Of a DNA stretch of 58,235 bases, positions 56,189-58,235 are shown piece after piece. The translations under genes and the position numbers were made by a program. The stretch comes from Thermomicrobiales bacterium (GTDB taxonomy: Bacteria > Chloroflexota > Chloroflexia > Thermomicrobiales > CFX8), in the NCBI GenBank assembly GCA_023954495.1, contig JAMLIA010000012.1, forward strand, positions 1 through 58,235, in the 5' to 3' direction. Numbering within the stretch: position 1 is the first letter of the stretch; the number at the start of each line of letters is the position of its first letter. The notes beneath the pieces are model-generated. The model was not told where the DNA came from, did no database searches, and saw only the letters and a list, made by a program, of their open reading frames with translations.

Positions 56189-56653
56189 ATGCGCTATAGC
56201 GGCGGTGGGGTGAACGACCTGTTCGCCGAGAATCCGCTGCGCCGTTCTGCCTGGGTGGTGGGCGTGTCCTGGGCATTGATTCTGGGTCCCGCCTGGCTGC
56301 TGGATGGCGACACGAGGGCGCTGCTGCTGATCGCCTTTGGCTGGCTGGCGGTGACCGGCATCGTCATGGTCACGCCGATCCTGATCTGGAGCATTGCGGA
56401 AGAGGTCTGGAAGTCCGTGCGGCGGCGCGTAGATCCGCCGGTAACGCTGCTCGACCTCAGTCCGCGGGCCGCGAACCTGCTGCGTCGTCACGGCTTTGAA
56501 TCGATTGCGAGCGTTGAAGCGACGAGCGATGTGTCACTCCTGCTGCTCTCGAATATGGATGCGCGGGCAATTCGCGAGATTCGGCGGGCGATCAGCATCT
56601 GGCGCTATCAGCGCTGGCAGGAGCGCGGCTTTCCCGCTGACGAGCTGCCATAG
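56189..56653 (+). CDS. Small membrane protein with a helix-hairpin-helix-like C-terminal domain
   Basis: From ATG 56189 (MRYSGGGVNDLF) it has two membrane helices (AWVVGVSWALILGPAWLL and LLLIAFGWLAVTGIVMVTPILIWSI). A cytoplasmic tail follows: LDLSPRAANLLRRHGFESIASVEATSDVSLLLLSNMDARAIREIRRAI. The tail resembles the RNA-polymerase alpha C-terminal HhH fold (LxLSxRxxNxLxxxGIxTIxxLxxxSxxDLLxxxN). A TTG at 56153 with GAGGG upstream is another possible start. It is perhaps a membrane-bound DNA- or protein-binding factor; no named family is recognised. Confidence 0.7.
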   Translation: MRYSGGGVNDLFAENPLRRSAWVVGVSWALILGPAWLLDGDTRALLLIAFGWLAVTGIVMVTPILIWSIAEEVWKSVRRRVDPPVTLLDLSPRAANLLRRHGFESIASVEATSDVSLLLLSNMDARAIREIRRAISIWRYQRWQERGFPADELP

Positions 56654-56808
56654 CCTCCGCCTCGCACATGCCGACACATTTCCTCGCTTGCGGGTGAGCG
56701 TGTCGTGCGATGATGGAATCTGCGAAATTGGCAGGCATTGGCGGTTGATATAACCGTGCGCCCAATTTTCTGATCCGACCTGATACTGACGAATACTGGA
56801 GGCAACTA

Positions 56809-58235
56809 GTGGAGAGTCGACTCGTCGTACACGGTCCGTCAGTTGGTGGCGCGGAGGTCGTGCTGACGGCTGAGGCGTTGGCGTTCGTAGAGCAGTTGTG
56901 TCGCGCGTTCGAGCCGCGGCGGGCTGCGCTGCTGGCCGAACGAGCTGCGCGGCAAGAGCGCCTCGACGCCGGTGAGATGCCCGACTTCCTGGCCGAGACG
57001 GCCGACGTGCGGGCAGGAGACTGGCAGGTAGGGCCGGCAGCGCCGGGGTTGAACGACCGACGCGTCGAGATCACTGGCCCGACCGATCGGAAGATGATGA
57101 TCAATGCGCTGAACTCCGGCGCAAAGGTGTTTATGGCCGATCTGGAGGATTCGCTGTCGCCAACCTGGGAGAACGTTGTTTCGGGGCAGTTGAATCTACA
57201 GGACGCGGCGCGCGGGACAATCGAGTTCGCCAACCCGGACGGTCGGCAGTATCGACTCAATGACGAGATCGCGACCCTGGTCGTTCGTCCGCGCGGCTGG
57301 CATCTGGTTGAGCGACACGTCACGCTCGATGGTGATCCTATCTCCGCCAGCCTGTTCGATTTCGGACTGGCGTTCTTCCACAACGCTGCCGTGCAGGTCG
57401 AGCGCGGGCTGGGACCGTACTTCTATCTGCCGAAGCTGCAGGGCCACAAGGAAGCGCGGCTGTGGAATGACGTGTTTGTCGCCGCGCAGGATGCGCTCGG
57501 CATCCCGCAGGGGACGATCCGCGCGACGGTCCTGATTGAGCATCTGCTGGCTGCGTACGAGATGGACGAGATCCTGTATGAGTTGCGCGATCACGCGGCC
57601 GGGCTGAATGCGGGGCGCTGGGACTACATCTTCAGCGCGATCAAGACATTCCGGCAGCGTGGAGAAATGGCACTGCCAGATCGCGCGCAGATCACGATGA
57701 CGGTGCCGTTCATGCGTGCTTACACCAGCCTGCTGGTACGCACCTGCCATCGGCGCGGCGCTCATGCGATCGGCGGTATGGCAGCATTCATCCCGAACCG
57801 GCGCGACCCGGAGGTGACCAGCACAGCGCTGGCGAAGGTGCGTGAGGACAAGGATCGTGAGGCCGGGGACGGCTTCGACGGCACCTGGGTGGCGCATCCC
57901 GATTTGGTGTCGGTAGCGATGGATTCGTTCGACGCGGTACTCGGCGACCGACCGAACCAGAAGGACCGGCTCCGTGACGATGTCAGCGTCTCGGCAGCAC
58001 AGTTGTGCAATCTGGCAATCCCTGACAGTGCCGTGACACTCGCCGGCGTGCGCAATAACATCAGCGTTGCGCTGCAGTACGTCGACAACTGGCTACGCGG
58101 CACCGGCGCGGCGTCCATTTACAACCTCATGGAAGATGCGGCGACGGCGGAGATCTCGCGTGCGCAGCTCTGGCAGTGGCTGCATCACGGCGCGCGTCTC
58201 GACGATGGCGAACCGTTCGACGCTGGCACGTACCA
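56809..58235 (+). CDS. aceB: Malate synthase A, C-terminus outside the window
   Basis: The frame starts GTG 56809 with GGAGG six bases upstream and runs off the end (475 codons visible of about 530 expected). Motifs are [87 protein letters not shown] and GTWVAHPDL. It condenses glyoxylate with acetyl-CoA in the glyoxylate cycle. The catalytic Arg (VVRPRGWH) and metal-binding acidic residues are present. No isocitrate lyase gene is in view; it may lie just downstream. Confidence 0.96.
   Translation, partial: MESRLVVHGPSVGGAEVVLTAEALAFVEQLCRAFEPRRAALLAERAARQERLDAGEMPDFLAETADVRAGDWQVGPAAPGLNDRRVEITGPTDRKMMINALNSGAKVFMADLEDSLSPTWENVVSGQLNLQDAARGTIEFANPDGRQYRLNDEIATLVVRPRGWHLVERHVTLDGDPISASLFDFGLAFFHNAAVQVERGLGPYFYLPKLQGHKEARLWNDVFVAAQDALGIPQGTIRATVLIEHLLAAYEMDEILYELRDHAAGLNAGRWDYIFSAIKTFRQRGEMALPDRAQITMTVPFMRAYTSLLVRTCHRRGAHAIGGMAAFIPNRRDPEVTSTALAKVREDKDREAGDGFDGTWVAHPDLVSVAMDSFDAVLGDRPNQKDRLRDDVSVSAAQLCNLAIPDSAVTLAGVRNNISVALQYVDNWLRGTGAASIYNLMEDAATAEISRAQLWQWLHHGARLDDGEPFDAGTY

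Overview
The window is GC-rich, densely coded bacterial chromosome. No single sequence proves the host, but the combination points to Chloroflexota, most likely a Thermomicrobia/Sphaerobacter-like lineage. The signs are acidic 'AACGGDD' lipoprotein N-termini with Ser/Thr/Pro linkers, frequent GTG/TTG starts, an mreBC-murT-gatD cell-wall cluster, VanW and LysM/M23 wall proteins, an F420-type LLM oxidoreductase, and dispersed palindromic TGTCATTTCGAG repeats. This placement is inference, not a match to a named genome.

Layout, left to right. 1-263: 5' end of a cytochrome c oxidase subunit II gene. 476-1878: LLM oxidoreductase and a RidA-like protein. 2025-2153: a 42-residue basic protein. 2330-2770: dispersed repeats. 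2853-9834: an iron/siderophore uptake locus whose ATPase and binding protein are each internally duplicated (FhuF-like reductase, double ATPase, two FecCD permeases, double FecB-like lipoprotein). 10137-16210: cell-wall block (LysM-M23 peptidase, MreB, MreC, lipid II amidation enzymes MurT and GatD). 16244-16460: second copy of the composite repeat. 16646-24048: small zinc-ribbon protein, SnoaL-like protein, TerC, FHA protein, VanW, amidinotransferase-fold hydrolase, aldo/keto reductase, site-2 protease. 24203-26700: PadR regulator and a molybdate-type ABC pair with a frameshifted ATPase gene. 26684-28813: GlgX. 29323-33684: a 1453-residue Dna2/Cas4-like Fe-S nuclease fused to an SF1 helicase, followed by a broken DUF3800 gene.

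34692-46580 is a peptide-degradation region: asparaginase/isoaspartyl-peptidase-like gene (frameshifted), DppA D-aminopeptidase, amidohydrolase, two S9 peptidases, M24 peptidase and DUF1177 protein. A transglycosylase-NlpC/P60 wall hydrolase and a PLAT-domain protein lie among them. 46700-47136 holds a headless remnant resembling the C-terminus of a lantibiotic dehydratase, next to a polysaccharide deacetylase.

48090-55617 looks like an accessory island. A 900-base non-coding, partly AT-rich stretch with a perfect palindrome leads into ureohydrolase-1, M20 peptidase-1, an orphan peptide-type binding protein, ureohydrolase-2 and M20 peptidase-2. It ends at a tRNA-Leu(CAA) whose 3' end faces the island. 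The window closes with a small membrane protein carrying a helix-hairpin-helix-like tail and a truncated malate synthase gene.

The most notable items are the internally duplicated siderophore transporter, the twin ureohydrolase/M20 island, the Fe-S nuclease-helicase, and the composite dispersed repeat. Three genes are broken by small indels (modC, DUF3800, asparaginase). These may be real decay or assembly error, and the sequence alone cannot decide.
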